Shown one piece after another: positions 5,495-6,018 of a stretch of 6,018 nucleotides of DNA (its first letter is position 1; every line of letters starts with the position of its first letter). The stretch comes from an uncultured Porphyromonadaceae bacterium (GTDB lineage: Bacteria; Bacteroidota; Bacteroidia; Bacteroidales; Muribaculaceae). The notes under the pieces were generated by a model, which searched no databases, had not been told where the DNA came from, and was given only the letters and a program-made list of their open reading frames with translations. Location: contig CAMWUZ010000106.1 of the NCBI GenBank assembly GCA_947177595.1, forward strand, positions 1-6,018. Reading direction: 5' to 3'. The position numbers and the translations under genes were made by a program.

Positions 5495-6018
5495 TTATGC
5501 AGCAAACCGTTGCCGAGCTTCAGTTATGATGCGATGCCATGACCTGCGCGATAGCGATTCGGTGGGGGAGTGCTGAGTGAGTAGATACTGGATGTATCTT
5601 ATACGGTTTGACACGATATAATCCAGCTCCGATAGAAAATCTTCTGTATTTTCCGGTTTTTTACCTGTTTCAACAAGATCTTTGGCGCACAATATCACGA
5701 AATAGCGGATTTTATCTTCTGTGATTGAGGCTTGTATCGTTCCTTGATTTACGAAGAATGGCTGGGGCGGAGTGTATGACCGGTAATAATCATTTGTGAT
5801 TTTGTAAAGATCAGGTTCATTCCCGCTAACGACTCCTTTATCCTTACTAACGACTCCCGACTTTTCTCCTCCTGCCTCCTTGCCTCCAAACTTTTTCGCA
5901 AGCCTCTCCTCCTTGCGTCGTGCCTTTTCATCAAGTTCGTAACGGATAAAGTCAAATGCCATGCGTGATACCGGCTGCATATCCATGACCTCACCGGAAG
6001 CTGCATATTCAATAATGG
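5495..6018 (-). CDS. DUF6291-like protein, N-terminus outside window
   Basis: The frame stays open to the window edge upstream of the ATG at 5986. The residues before it (IIEYAASGEV) continue smoothly into MDMQPVSRMAFDFIRYELD, so 5986 is an internal methionine and the real start lies beyond 6018. The segment IIEYA-SG...MAFDFIRYELD resembles the DUF6291 domain, found in phage replication-region and Bacteroidales chromosomal proteins. A Lys/Arg/Glu-rich stretch follows (20-33, counted from Met 5986), then a Gly/Lys linker with a tandem 7-residue repeat (SGVVSKD, KGVVSGN; 43-56). The C-terminal region (about 80-163) is predicted helical, with DKIRYFVILCAKDLVETGK and LDYIVSNRIRYIQYLLTQ, ending in a basic RRSWHRIITEARQRFAA. 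Function is unknown; DNA binding in replication is a possibility suggested only by family context. No phage genes are visible around it and no hairpin terminator follows its stop. Confidence 0.78.
   Translation of the reverse strand, partial: IIEYAASGEVMDMQPVSRMAFDFIRYELDEKARRKEERLAKKFGGKEAGGEKSGVVSKDKGVVSGNEPDLYKITNDYYRSYTPPQPFFVNQGTIQASITEDKIRYFVILCAKDLVETGKKPENTEDFLSELDYIVSNRIRYIQYLLTQHSPTESLSRRSWHRIITEARQRFAA
5826..5857 (-). repeat. Two-copy 21-bp-period direct repeat inside the DUF6291-like gene
   Basis: The 11-bp unit ctaacgactcc occurs at 5826-5836 and 5847-5857, exactly 21 bp apart. The period keeps frame and encodes the Gly-Val-Val-Ser core twice (residues 44-47 and 51-54, counted from the Met at 5986) in the flexible linker. 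It looks like a small in-frame duplication that could vary in copy number between strains. Confidence 0.75.

Noticed and set aside
5492..5508. Possible hairpin GGTTT/AAACC near the stop of the DUF6291-like gene
   Set aside because: Only a 5-bp stem with a 7-base loop and no T tract on the minus strand; not a convincing terminator.
5473..5515. Direct repeat cgttgccg at 5473-5480 and 5508-5515
   Set aside because: An 8-bp repeat, one copy inside a coding region, with no symmetry or relation to the promoter; likely chance.
5749..6012. Alternative minus-strand frame overlapping the DUF6291-like gene
   Set aside because: The overlapping frame has the DUF6291-like sequence and stays open across the edge. 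This one gives an Arg/Lys/Ser-rich product without a recognisable domain.

Overview
The window looks like chromosomal DNA from a Bacteroidales bacterium, most likely in or near Muribaculaceae; the exact family is a guess. Four things support this: Bacteroidota-type promoter elements (TAnnTTTG at -7) with A-rich leaders instead of strong Shine-Dalgarno sites, a short RsmI without the C-terminal extension seen in E. coli, lineage-typical proteins (a Cbp1-like coiled-coil lipoprotein, DUF4286, a GYF_2-CD225 protein, a type A sorting-domain-like tail), and a RuvC with the usual Bacteroidota C-terminal end.

Left part, plus strand (1-2918). The window opens inside the last ~190 codons of a PBP4-type D-Ala-D-Ala carboxypeptidase (peptidoglycan processing). 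A promoter overlapping its 3' end probably starts a three-gene unit: a conserved-looking hypothetical protein with an acidic Ala/Val/Glu/Pro linker, rsmI (16S rRNA 2'-O-methylation at C1402), and a coiled-coil lipoprotein. The unit ends at a strong bidirectional hairpin terminator shared with the convergent operon.

Middle and right part, minus strand (5422 down to 2890). One promoter at 5391-5422 appears to drive five tightly packed genes: a 106-aa secreted protein that is little more than a signal peptide plus a type A sorting-domain-like tail, a family 2 glycosyltransferase, a GYF_2-CD225 membrane protein, a DUF4286 protein, and ruvC (Holliday junction resolvase). Junctions are a 4-bp overlap, a 12-bp gap, a 4-bp overlap and a 1-bp overlap, so the last genes are probably translationally coupled. 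No common pathway is evident; housekeeping ruvC simply sits at the end of an envelope-flavoured operon.

Right edge, minus strand (5495-6018). The 3' part of a DUF6291-like gene, a family also common in phage replication modules, runs off the window.

No tRNA, rRNA, CRISPR array, insertion sequence or complete mobile element was seen. There is no gene-free stretch over 300 bases; the longest (5376-5494) holds the minus-strand promoter. I do not see a clear new biological system. The best leads are the cargo-less sorting-domain protein and the odd operon that contains ruvC.
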